DNA of 64,000 bases from Nemopilema nomurai (GCA_003864495.1 ML133471.1:3160257-3224256), one strand, 5' to 3'. Shown: positions 23,982-35,639, counted from the stretch's first letter. The notes: a model not told the origin generated them from the letters alone. Program-made: numbers and translations.

Positions 23982-25282
23982 GTTTTTAGATTCTAACTGC
24001 TAAAGATATCCTCGGCCATTCAAGTATTGATTGGAGAATGGGTGCCAGTGACGCACTTCTTCACCGCAACTTGTGGCGGGATTCGCCAGCCAAGTATTGG
24101 GATACGTCCCAGCGCCACTGGTCGCTTCATGCCGTGCAGAGCTGTTTCAAGGACAACAGTGCGCAAGCGTTTTCTCTGTTCTTTTGTTAATCTACGCTTG
24201 TTGTACGTGGAGATGGATGGTGCAAAGCAATAAAAGCAGAAAAGCTGCAGTTCTCGCAAACATGGGTAGGTAGTCTCTCGCAGGCCGTGACAGCATGATG
24301 GTGCTGTCGACTACTTTTCATTGCCTGATGTCTTTTAACGGAATCTTTTAACGCAGACTCGGACGCTAAGCTTAGCTCAGGCACTTCCAAGGAACATCAA
24401 CTAGCTGCTCCAATCATACCATAGCCAGATTAATATGGATATTTAGCTCCGTTGTGCTAACCGAGGTTTCTGAAGTCTTTTAATAATTAGTCTTTAACAG
24501 GTCTGCACTCATAAAAAGATTGTCAGGTTCTTTGCTGTTGCAGAGCAATGGTTCTTGTATTCGTTTTACTGGTCGTCTCTTTTATTCACAAACGGTTGAG
24601 CAAAGTTTGATTGTGTGTCAATTTGCGTTGTATTTACGCGCTAGGGAGAGTCGGTAGTGCTTTGTTTCTGCAGGTGAAGCAGTGGTCACCTAGCAACAAG
24701 CAAGGGTTAGTCGCGAAGAGCGTCTTCTATTAGTTGATGCAAGTCGGTTAGCGAGTCTTGATTCTGCTCTTTGGGTGATACTGCAGGCCGTTCGTGTTAT
24801 TGCAAAAGAGTTTTGGTCCACATCGCTTCATGACGTAGTTTCGTTGTTTGAGATGCGATTGCCGATGGTGGCAGGTGTACAAATTGCGAATATCAATCGT
24901 GGCAACTTCTGCAAGGGGCCGGCCCTGACTCACCCTTGTCATCAGCAGAAACTCGTCAGTTTCAACGTTGGAAGGGGATTTGCAATGATTGGTGAGACAA
25001 TGTGCAGTCTGTGTGGATTGGCACTTACTTTGAGTGTAATGGATGAGCGATGGTTTGAGAGCAGAGTGAGACTGACACACTGCAAATCTCAACATCTTCG
25101 TTTCATCAACAAATGAAAGATTTTCTTGCAAACACATCACCTTTGAGCTTGCCTTGAATTCCTGATTTTTATCTTTTTACTAACTTAGGTACGTGTTTAT
25201 GTTGATAAATTATTAATGTCTGGTTTGTGAATTTCTCCTAGATAATCGAGATGAGAACGGTCTATAAACAGCCGTGCGAAAT

Positions 25283-28200
25283 ATGGAGGTCATTCGAAGG
25301 ATCATCAACTTCCTTTTCTTCGCCAACATTCTTCATTTTGCTGAAATGATTCCATGCAATACAACCAAATTATGTATGGTTCGCCTAAACCTCGCACAAG
25401 AGATGCATTACATGCAGGAGAATGATAATTGCCAGGACGTTTACAAGAAGAATTGCATTTGTCAGCAACCGATCGACATCCTTTTTACGGAAACACCGCC
25501 TTACATTTACACGGATCCCACCACCCGCAAAGTTGCCGGGCTTATCCCAGGTATCTCATTCTCATTCGGTCTGCACTCGCTGAATAAAGTTTTGTCGAGG
25601 GGAGAAATAAACAGAGGGGGGGGGGGCAAAACCATTGCTAGTTTTAAGACGTCATTGCCATTTTCAGAGCTGCAACCAAAGTGAAACTGTATGAATGAAG
25701 TGGGGCGAATGTCGTTTAATCAAAATTGACTTACAGAAGACCACCTAATCATATCTCCAAGTCGCTAACAATATGTTCAAGTGTCTGACCACGTGGCTAA
25801 CCTTTCTTTGTGTCATGTAAACTCTCTGTTCAAGATGTATATTTCATACCTTTATCCCTGTCAATATGTTGCAGGAATATTGAAACAAGCACTGGCTTCC
25901 TGCTGCCTTCACTCCAACTGCACGACGGTGAATTATTTGAAGCCCTTCGCGTCGTCTCTGGAGGCCCTTGTAACGTTGAAGGCGGCGACGCTGCTGACAC
26001 CGTACGCAACGCAAAGCGGAGCAGAAACCTCCCTGACCAATAGTTTTATAGAGCTCATTAAGTGTCGAGGTGTGTCCTACCTCACAAGTGAAGACATGAG
26101 CTACTCCTCGTTCGCAAGGTTCTTCGTCTCCGTTGGGTCCAATTGGCCCCTGTTCGGTCTGTCTTTGTTGCTTGCATTGGATGCCGGAATTGTTATCTGG
26201 CTACTGGTTAGTTCTTGCTCCTGATGTATGTTTAGGTGCAAGCTTGTCTTTTCCATGCAGAGAGCGATATCATACTAACGCTTGTGCCCTGTATCGCAAT
26301 GTATACTGAGATGCTAATGTGAACATGATTTTGCCAAATTATAGACAACATGGCTTCAAATGGTCTATCGCTTTATTTACAGTCAATTTGTTTAGATAGG
26401 GATGAAGCAATGTACAGATGCTAAATGCGATTAACAAATCTGATAGCACAGTTTTAGTATCCAATCAAAGTAGGAAAGGGTACTCTAGAGCGTTGATTTT
26501 AAAGCTCCGTTGACTATTTGAGGTTTTGAATATTGAAAACCTGACGTCAGCTCTGGTATTACGTTTGTCTGAAACATCGATTTTATACAAAGAGATTTTA
26601 CACTCATGAAAGTTTTGTACACTGTGCAAGCTGTCTCGTTATGTATACTACCCTAGCTGTGATATATGACAACGATGCTTGCTCGAAGGGACTGTTCGTG
26701 AGGACCCAAGCTGTCCATCCATGCAGCGTTTGCAATTGTCTTAGAACGGTTTCGCATCCTCAGACAGGGTGGCAATATCTGAAGTGCGGATCTATGTTGA
26801 AGATCACCCTTTTAGTGGTTTACGGTGAAGGATAAATATTAAAACACTTGCGCTTTCTCATTCTTCAAAGAATCTTACAAGTAAGAAGCGATTGTTGGCC
26901 CTTTTCAGTTTAGTGACGGACCATCTTCTAACCCACGATAGATTGCCATCTAGTCTTGGTCCTGATGTAATCTTCTGAGGCTAGGTGCGGCACGTAATGG
27001 CCTTTTTTGGTGTAATATTTCATTTTATTACTCTATTCGGTGGCAGTGTTTCTTAGCTTCTATGGCCTACCTTAGTTACCCAATAGTTACCTAAAGACGT
27101 AACAAAGTTTTGAAATTTTACAGATTTTATCGTGCAATCTGTTTATGGAATTACATGATATCTTTCGGATTCATAGAGATTATTCAAATCCGTTTGCAAT
27201 CCTTAGGACTCTTCACAAAACCAGAAAGATTTCCCCCCGAGCTTCAGGGATGGCATCATAGAAGGAACGTGGTGGGCATTTGTGAGCATGACAACCGTCG
27301 GGTAACTACAAAACTGATCATCTTGACATTCGTTTCTATTTGAAATTAAGCCTTCAATATACTCTACCTGTTTTCATCATCAAGCGCTTTGTACAAACGC
27401 AAACTCGACCGGTAATTAATGTTTGATGAGTTGTTCGTTGTTATCTGTCTCTACCTGTCTATATAAATATCGTTGCAACTCAACCTTCAGCTTGTGGAGC
27501 AGACGATGACCAAAGGATATCGTAAAAGGATATCGTAAAAGGATATCGTAAAAGGATATCGTAAAAGGATATCGTAAAAGGATATCGTAAAAGGACATCG
27601 TAAAAGGATATCGTAAAAGGATATCGTAAAAGGACATCGTAAAAGGATATCGTAAAAGGATATCGTAAAAGGACATCGTAAAAGGATATCGTAAAAGGAT
27701 ATCGTAAAAGGACATCGTAAAAGGATATCGTAAAAGGACATCGTAAAAGGATATCGTAAAAGGATATCGTAAAAGGACATCGTAAAAGGATATCGTAAAA
27801 GGACATCGTAAAAGGATATCGTAAAAGGACATCGTAAAAGGATATCGTAAAAGGATATCGTAAAAGGACATCGTAAAAGGATATCGTAAAAGGATATCGT
27901 AAAAGGACATCGTAAAAGGATATCGTAAAAGGATATCGTAAAAGGATATCGTAAAAGGATATCGTAAAAGGACATCGTAAAAGGATATCGTAAAAGGATA
28001 TCGTAAAAGGACATCGTAAAAGGATATCGTAAAAGGATATCGTAAAAGGACATCGTAAAAGGATATCGTAAAAGGATATCGTATATGGATATCGTAAAAG
28101 GATATCGTAAAAGGATATCGTAAAAGGATATCGTAAAAGGATATCGTAAAAGGATATCGTAAAAGGATATCGTAAAAGGATATCGTAAAAGGACATCGTA

Positions 28201-31200
28201 AAAGGATATCGTAAAAGGATATCGTATAATGGATATTCGTAAAAGGATATCGTAAAAGGATATCGTAAAAGGATATCGTAAAAGGATATCGTAAAAGGAT
28301 ATCGTAAAAGGATATCGTAAAAGGACATCGTAAAAGGATATCGTAAAAGGATATCGTAAAAGGACATCGTAAAAGGATATCGTAAAAGGATATCGTATAT
28401 CGTAAAAGGATATCGTAAAAGGATATCGTAAAAGGATATCGTAAAAGGACATCGTAAAAGGATATCGTAAAAGGATATCGTAAAAGGATATCGTAAAAGG
28501 ATATCGTAAAAGGATATCGTAAAAGGATATCGTAAAAGGATATCGTAAAAGGATATCGTAAATGGACATCGTAAAAGGATATCGTAAAAGGACATCGTAA
28601 AAGGACATCGTAAAAGGACATCGTAAAAGGATATCGTAAAAGGATATCGTAGGATATCGTAAAAGGATATCGTAAAAGGATATCGTAAAAGGATATCGTA
28701 AAAGGATATCGTAAAAGGATATCGTAAAAGGATATCGTAAAAGGATATCGTAAAAGGATATCGTAAAAGGATAATTGTTTTAGTCAACTCAAAGTTGCGC
28801 CAAGGTCCTTGTGTATATGGCAATTCATCTGCTTCCATCTTCTCTCGGCATTTGCCAGTTGGGTTACCCATAGCAGTAGACACACCATGGTTAATAAGCC
28901 GATACGCTGTATGTCTTATAAGCCTGGGACGACAAGGGCTTTTGAGCTTCAAGACTTATTTCTTAATGTCGTTGTTCTGTTCATAAGATACTGATGATCA
29001 TCAACCTCAAATCAATTGTCCCCTGAAGGTGCTAAAAGATTAACACAATATTGATAAAATTACTAACAAGACCAATATTGTACAGGTCTGTTTTTTAGAG
29101 CCCCCAAGGAACCGGGGGCTAGCTGATCGCTCCTGTCCCCACTTTAAGCCTAGGCCGGTATGATAACAGCATTGTCCGGTTCTGTCGCGCCCTGTCGCAG
29201 TGCAGCCCCCTTGAGTGGAGCTTTTTGTAATCGAGGTTCTTTTGTATACGACAGGTATGGCGACAAGACTCCAAAAAGCCTCTTCGCTCGGATTTTTGGC
29301 ATCCTCTGGATTACAGTCGGCATCTCTCTCTGCGGAGTATTCACCGCATCTTTGACAACGGGAATGACTCAATCGTTCATCGAACAGGAACTGTCTCTTT
29401 CTGGCAGAAGGGTAATACTGCAATCTCACAATAACGTTTAATGCTTAACTCTGTAAATGTTGATTAAAGGATTTATGCCACCTATTTTACTATGTCATTT
29501 TATTGATGCTTTCAGTGGGAAATAGGTCAAAATTAGGTATTTTGAAGTTTTTCGACAAAAATTCTATTTGGAGGGGGCCGTGCACACAATTTTACGAAAA
29601 TATCACGTGACCGCGTGACGTAGAAGTTGACAATCTGAGACCGGCCTACACTAGAAACGTACAGGGCTTCCGACTACTCGCGCACAAAAAGGATCTGGTT
29701 TGCTAAAAATGAGTGGTTCCGAAACAGATTTGGTTAATGGCGATAGCTATGGGATGGAAGTTGTACCTTACAACTTTGAACCACATTTACGAAGGGATAA
29801 CGCGGCGAATGACGGGACTTCAAGTTCGTCAGGATCAGACTAGGAACGTGGTAATGAGGAAAACGAGATGGAGTTAGAGCAAAGTTATCGAATTGGGAAT
29901 ACTGAATGATATGTTTTTTTCACTTTTACTCGAAAAATGCATGATATCAGATCACGTATTAATTTCGGCTCTTTAACAAAACCTTTTCATTCCTTTTGCA
30001 TTAAATTTTTGCTTGGGTTGGAAGGTTGGTTGTACATACTGGTTTTGAAACTAGACTTTAACAATTATTAATTTTACTCGTTCAGTTATAGAACATCCAA
30101 AAAATCTTGGATGATTGATAATACAGCATAAAAAATTTTTATGTGCACATGCGGAAGTTGTGTAGTTGTGGTCCACGGGTTGTGGAGAAACAGGCTGATG
30201 GCTGATGCAATCCCCAATATTTTTCATGTGTCTATTGCCTTGTCAGTATATAGTTATTAAATGGGCTCCGACGCAGGTTGGAAAGTGGAGGGGCAAAGGA
30301 AGACTTTAACAATCACAACAAAAGATATTTAGAAAAGCTCTATTGTTTTACAAAAAAGTGCGGGGGCCACTCCCCCCCCCCCCGGATCCCTTTCGTCGGA
30401 GGCCCTCAAGTTAATAGAACCTAAGAATAAGTAAATTTTGAGTGCCGACAATCTCTTGACTGCCGACTTACACTAAAACATTCTCACTATATTTGTGCCA
30501 CCCAGAGCTTCCGCAAAGTTCCGTCCCGTGGAAATTTGTGATGTCTGTCGGCACTCCCCGTACTGCGGGCGTGCACCCGTTGGCAATACAATTAGGCATA
30601 TTTTTCTAATTTCAAAGGATCTCTTAATTTCAAACCAATAAATTATTATTTTACAAAAATTTGGATCCATACTTATGAAAAAATTCCAAAAGAAATGATG
30701 CCCAAGTGCACTTACCGGGTAGAAGGCCTATAATGCCTACAGTGCGGAGGTTGTCAACTTTTACGTCACAGCATCACGTGACGGGTTTCCCGCCAAAATT
30801 TGAACGATCGTTTTGGGGGCTTTAAATACCCCATTTAGTGAAAATATTTTGCAGATATGTTCAGATAATCATTACTTACCATTATCAAACGAAAAAAATT
30901 TGGCGCCAAATTAGGTGGCATAAGTCCTTTAATAATGGCAAGTTGGTTGATCAGTAATGGTGCTGAACCTCATTTTCCCATCTTAATCAAACTAGAACAT
31001 CAGAATGTACTTTTTACAACTTGATAATCTTTTGAGCATTTTCGGACATTGAATCGCTTTGTTTTGACATCTGTCATTGGCCTTGTCATAAGAACATTAA
31101 ATGTTGCAATGTGGGCCCCATTCACAGTATCTTCTCCTGTTTGCCGCATGAATGTTCACCTAATCATTAATCACCTAATACGATTGATTAATGTGATTAT

Positions 31201-33846
31201 TGTGATTGATTTGATTGATTCCATTGATGTGATTGATTCCATTGATATGATTGATTCCATTGATGTGATTGATTCCATTGATGTGATTGATTCAATGGAT
31301 GTGATTGCTCAACAGGTCGGCGTCTTGAATAAAACGACTTACGAAAAGAACATTGCAATGAGGGAAGGAGCAAAAGTCACAGGTAGCAGCCAGCACTGAA
31401 AGATTAATGAAAATAAGCTACTTCCTTTAGAAATGTTCAAGGATTCAGGAATTTTTTCATCGTGTTATCGTTTCACCGTTCTTTTACGTGGCCAAAGAAG
31501 TTTTTCACACCTTCGGCAAATGAAAATCAAAGAACAGTCTCATTTTTATTTTTATTATTTTTCTTAAAAGCTTTTGAGAGTTTTCAAGTCGAGAGCTGAA
31601 ACCTAGTCCAGAGCATTGTGCTACTATTTTCGCTCCCAGATCTCTTTGGGCACATGTATGGGTGAAACCAGAAAATCCTACTATTTTGCCTGGATTTTTG
31701 CTGATGAATAAACTATTTAGCCTCGGCCTGTTTCCTTATCAACACATATACGAAGCTATCATCTTTTGCTATAAAATTGTGCACACCTTTTTCAGCTTTT
31801 TCCACATATGAGGAACTGAAGGGTGCTCTGATCAATGAAAAGATTGAAGGTAATGCTTCACTGCAATATGGGCTGTAACTGATTTTCTTCATTAACCCCT
31901 TCGAATCTTAGAAATTTCTATTAGGTACAGATTCCAGGTGTAAATCTGGGACTATGGGGCTTTTCTTCTCTTTTTCAAAGAATGTCCAAGTTCACTAATC
32001 TACAATTTCTATTAGTTGTTCTTTCTCCTCATTCAGCAGGTCTCTCGCATGCTTGCATTTTCTGGCTTCAACATTGTTTAGAGCTACATACTTGCAATGA
32101 AAACGTACTCTTATGCCCATGTATTATTACTTATTGGACTGCCTTGAAATTGGTCCCCAGGTATTGTTATGGACTCACTCACACTGAAGTACTATGCGGA
32201 GGATTTAGAGAATTCCGTCGACAGTTTCCATGCTCGTTCGAATTTCCTGGCAAATTCACCCACAAGCTATGGCTTGCTGTTTTCTTTGGATCGAAAATCA
32301 AATCAAACAAACAGAATGTGGGCAGATTTCTTGAAAGGGTTTTTCGATGAGAATAAAGACAACGTCGATCTGATGCTGCAAGTTGCCGAAGAAGACCTCC
32401 CTGTCACGGTATGTTCGAGGCACACGTGTCTTGCTTCAGGTCGTTGTGCGAGATCGTCGTGCTTGTTTGGCGCCTTCGACGCATCTCAAATACCTCAATG
32501 GCGATTCTTGTGACTCATTTTTGCAAAGCTGCCATTTTTTGGGTCATACGAATCTTGATAGCTGTCTGTCATCGAATGGTTTTAGTGTTTCACCAGACAG
32601 TGGCCTGGCCTGCAGTTTTATGCTCCTCCAGCTGGCAGTGTGTACCACGCAGTTGACATCACATTTGTTCCCCTTTTCTGATTCTTGGCTTCATCATGGA
32701 GCTCTTGGTGCCTAGAGGCAGGCCATTCGTATTCTGTTAAACTGTATACTGACAAACACAATCGGCATGAATATCTTGTCGGTCAGTTCATCTATTAAGA
32801 AACGGCGCGTGAAAGGCATCTTCTGATGTGTTCATTGCCTTTACCACCACTCCTTTGTCATAAAATGAGTTCATTTGATCATTTCAGCTACACGCCGCGC
32901 ATAAACACGGCAGCTCATCTGGGGAATCGTTGTTCAACGAGCCAACCGTCTATATGATGCTCTTTCGATATGTTGGACTCGCAACATTGGGTTTGTTGAT
33001 CTTTGGGTTTGTTTATGAAAGACTGTGGCTTGCAATCAGGTATTACAAGGCCTCTAGACAAGAGCGATGGATTAACAAGATAGGTTTGTATTTACTTCTA
33101 GCAATTTTGTACTCTCTTAAATCAATCACAAGGCTGTAAAGAAAGATATTTGAGTCTAAGTGTTATGGTTTTCCGACATTGACTGTAAGGAGTTAGATGT
33201 AACCATTTGGTTAAAAAATTATCAATCTCCGTATTCTATCTTGCATTCGTCTATACTCAGGTAAAAACATGAGTGAACTTGTTACTTTCAAGGTGCGTCA
33301 TTGGTGTATTTCCCCCTAAGTTTAGCTTGTTCTTTCCCAATGACTCTTTATGACCTGAAAAAACTGTTTATGTTATTGACATATCTCTTCTTTGATGAGT
33401 ATGAATGCATCATCTATCAAATAACTGTTTATGTTATCGACATATCGCTTCTTTGATGAGTATGAATGCATCATCTATCAAAAAACTGTTTATGTTATTG
33501 ACATATCTCTTATTTGATGAGTATGAATGCATCATCTATCAAAATTTTAGAAGACGAACCCCGACAAAGCCTGCGCCACCGACAAAGTCACGTGCAATTG
33601 CTCGACCCAGGGACGATATCGAGGCTGCAGGGCCGATTCAAAATCGTCATGAAGGAAATCGAAATTGAAGATGGCTGCAAAGACTATTCACAGATAATCG
33701 AAAAGATCAATCAAGAGGTCTTTGAGTCGGGCAATTTTTCGTGCCCAGAGCAAAACGTTCTGATTGAGTTGGACGAGTTGAAGTCCCAAGGCAATGGTGT
33801 GTCGTCTGCGCAAGCCAAAATCAGCAGGCCGAAGCAAGGAGAGTGA
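25283..33846 (+). CDS. ionotropic glutamate receptor-like channel with K+ selectivity filter (TTVGYGD)
   Basis: Predicted ligand-gated K+ channel subunit at the plasma membrane. Exons: 25283-25550, 25875-26206, 27207-27301, 29255-29411, 31316-31382, 31796-31849, 32161-32408, 32888-33083, 33551-33846. Phases match at every junction and the total is 1713 nt, 570 aa. Residues 1-21 look like a signal peptide. S1 covers about 60-178 (ILFTETPPYIYTD and GLIPGILKQAL match the start of iGluR S1). TM1 is about 179-200. The pore has TWWAFVSMTTVGYGDKTP, filter 229-235. TM2 is about 242-267 and ends VFTASLTT, like the iGluR SYTANLAA gate. S2 is about 285-425 and includes MDSLTLKYYAED, matching the ligand-contacting Asp region of NMDA-type S2, then SYGLLFSLD. 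TM3 is about 429-457, followed by a 113-residue hydrophilic tail I do not recognise. Prokaryotic GluR0 and the bdelloid receptor AvGluR1 have this architecture. The S1 arginine that binds the ligand carboxylate is not evident. There is no N-terminal ATD. Confidence 0.85.
27511..28773. repeat. 13-bp minisatellite, about 95 copies, in the filter-splitting intron
   Basis: Head-to-tail AAAAGGATATCGT, with AAAAGGACATCGT as the only common variant and rare length variants near 28081, 28225, 28396 and 28648. It fills two thirds of intron 3 of the channel gene. The 13-base period cycles through all three frames and lacks stops on the minus strand, so minus-strand ORFs of up to 490 codons (FYDILLRYPFT repeats) are artefacts. 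Confidence 0.97.
29465..30933. mobile_element. TTAA-flanked DNA transposon remnant (Kolobok- or piggyBac-like ends)
   Basis: The ends are inverted: TTAAAGGATTTATGCCACC at the left (from 29465) and its near-perfect complement ending at 30933, each abutting TTAA. Subterminal inverted stretches (CACGTGAC...TGACGTA...GTTGACAA near 29603-29632, and its complement near 30748-30783) support one unit of about 1.47 kb. TTAA target sites are typical of Kolobok and piggyBac. Inside, a reading frame from ATG 29709 is interrupted by TAG at 29841 and continues ERGNEENEMELEQSYRIGNTE to a TGA. The R-GNT-E pattern after an acidic stretch recalls the P2X7-like zinc-finger domain seen in cnidarian repeat-encoded proteins. 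It lies inside intron 4 of the channel gene. Confidence 0.6.
31200..31308. repeat. 18-bp tandem repeat next to a 3' splice site in the channel gene
   Basis: About six copies of GATTGATTCCATTGATGT with small changes. They end about 7 bases before the acceptor AG at 31314-31315. The repeat keeps one frame open (IDSIDV), so an ORF appears to run into the genuine exon. I interpret it as intronic. Confidence 0.85.
33361..33543. repeat. 61-bp direct repeat, three copies, next to the last acceptor of the channel gene
   Basis: Three tandem copies of a 61-base unit containing AACTGTTTATGTTATTGAC and GATGAGTATGAATGCATC, nearly identical. The third copy runs straight into the acceptor at 33549-33550 that opens the terminal exon. 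Confidence 0.9.
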
Positions 33847-34172
33847 ACAGCGGCGGCAGCCTAAGAGTCGTCCATTTACTTTCTTGTATTGCAATGCTTG
33901 GGTTTCTTCTGAGTTCCTTGTGCGTTGGAAACGCGGATTAACGGTACCAGAAATATCTAGCGTCAATGTGAAATCTTAAATTAAGTTATATGAAAAGGTC
34001 TTTTTGCAGTTATTTAAAGGGGAGTTCCAAGGCTGGTTCCTATTAGGTGTTTATAGACGTTCACTTGGTAAAGACTATACTTTGGATGTATTGTTAAACG
34101 CGAGTTGAACATTTCGTGCTATAAAGCGGTATAGTTTTGCCCAATTCTCTTTTTCAAGTTTATGTTGACGTC

Positions 34173-34178
34173 AATAAA
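34173..34178 (+). terminator. polyadenylation signal of the channel gene
   Basis: Canonical AATAAA 327 bases after the channel stop codon, the first such hexamer downstream. Confidence 0.5.
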
Positions 34179-35639
34179 TATTTAAGAGCAAGGTTTCTGC
34201 TACACGTAGTCTAGAAGACTCACGATGATTTCAAAATTCCTTGTGAATAATAATATCGTCGACTCGAAACTTGTCTCTTAACATGTTGGAAGAGGATTGT
34301 TATTTAATTTGAGTCTTCATAAAAAGACCTTCAATCTTAAAGGGCGTAAAAGCATTACTTACCTACACTCGCAAGTGGCACTGAAAGGGGAGGGGGCTTG
34401 TAGATTGGGGGCTCCAGTAGGTATCAAATGAAAAAGACATTTGAAACAAGGGAATCGGTTCATTATAAGGGTCATGTGAATAGGAGACTATAATAACTTC
34501 GAAGTACTTCAAAAGGAAGTTTTGAGTTTGTCTAATATCAGCGGCATATCAGCGGGCATATCTAGCCCGAGAAAAATAGGGGGGGGGGGGTGTTTACAGG
34601 AAATCCTGGGGTGGCCGACATCCTTAAGTGCTGGATTGCTCTGGTAATCTACTGGACGCAAGTGAAACATTGCTCATTACAATACAAGGATTACTTAACG
34701 ATACGTAATGCGTAGATGCGGAACTAGCAATGGAACATTTTAAACAAAAGAGCATGACTAGGGCAAGGAAAAGTAAATGAATGAACCAGCAAAGATAGGC
34801 CTAAAACTAGTAGTATAACAACGGACACTATAGATTATAAGATAACCTCTTACGTTAAGGTGATCTAATACTTCTTATTTCAAAAAGTTTGAAGATAGGA
34901 ATGCATCCAGCAGTTTAGGGAGACTGCCCGAACAATTCACACCAAAAGCTACTGTAATACTGCTAATTTTAGGCCTTTCTCTCTAGTCCATTCGTTTGAT
35001 TTTCCTTACCTAATCACTCTTGGTAATCTGTAATTTTCCTTGCTCGTTCCGCATTTTTCTATCACGTGTATTAGGATAATCTTTGCATTATTGTGAGTAA
35101 CTTCATACCTACGTCAATTATCAGCATGTTAAGTAGATCGCCATAGTAACCCAGTAATTAAGGGTATTACGCTACCCCCACCTCGTTCGTAACAAAATAG
35201 ATTACTTCCTTTTACCGTTTCATTTACGTATGTCTATTGTTTTTAGTTCAGTATATATTTGAGCCCCATACCTCATCCAGGAGGAAGAATTATGGAAAAG
35301 TAGCAGCAAGCGAAAGGAGTTTAGGCATGCACCGTTTTAGGAGCAAGATGCTTGTGGAAGATTTTGCTCTTAGTCGTGTCGAGACATTCATAGGAGATAT
35401 ATAAGTTTTGAAAGACCTCTGGGATAGTTCTTGAGAAAGATTATGCCCATGTCACGTGTTGATTATTATGCCGTTGTTAGCATGCAAGTTATGTAGCTGC
35501 AGGAACGATTTCATCGGAAGAAAAAAAGGAAAGATTAAACCGATTTACGTCGCACCATTTATTGGCCATCCTCTGACTTTTGAAAGGTCCTGAGAATTGA
35601 TCCTCATTTTTAAGAAACATTTTACACTACGTAAACAAA

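Larger units (their letters stand above)
20412..25282. other. intergenic region between the semaphorin and channel genes
   Basis: This holds the semaphorin 3' UTR (end not determined; a candidate AATAAA is at 21763-21768), a 32-bp tandem duplication at 20522-20590, a 30-bp repeat at 20748-20825, a GC-rich CTGCGTGG repeat at 21533-21605, a foldback element at 22401-23701 and a possible reverse-transcriptase remnant on the minus strand near 23770-23980. The last kilobase before the channel gene has overlapping ORFs on both strands (24748-25140), which I do not recognise. Confidence 0.6.

Noticed and set aside
24748..25140. 130-codon minus ORF and overlapping 113-codon + ORF upstream of the channel gene
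   Set aside because: They are on opposite strands of the same bases, neither resembles a known protein, and the region is the likely channel promoter.
27511..28773. CRISPR-like array
   Set aside because: The repeats are contiguous with no unique spacers and sit in an animal intron. It is a minisatellite.
27416..28952. Minus-strand ORFs of 373, 401 and 490 codons with FYDILLRYPFT repeats
   Set aside because: They are the 13-bp minisatellite read in its cycling frames. All three frames give the same repeat peptide, and there is no domain, signal or splice context.
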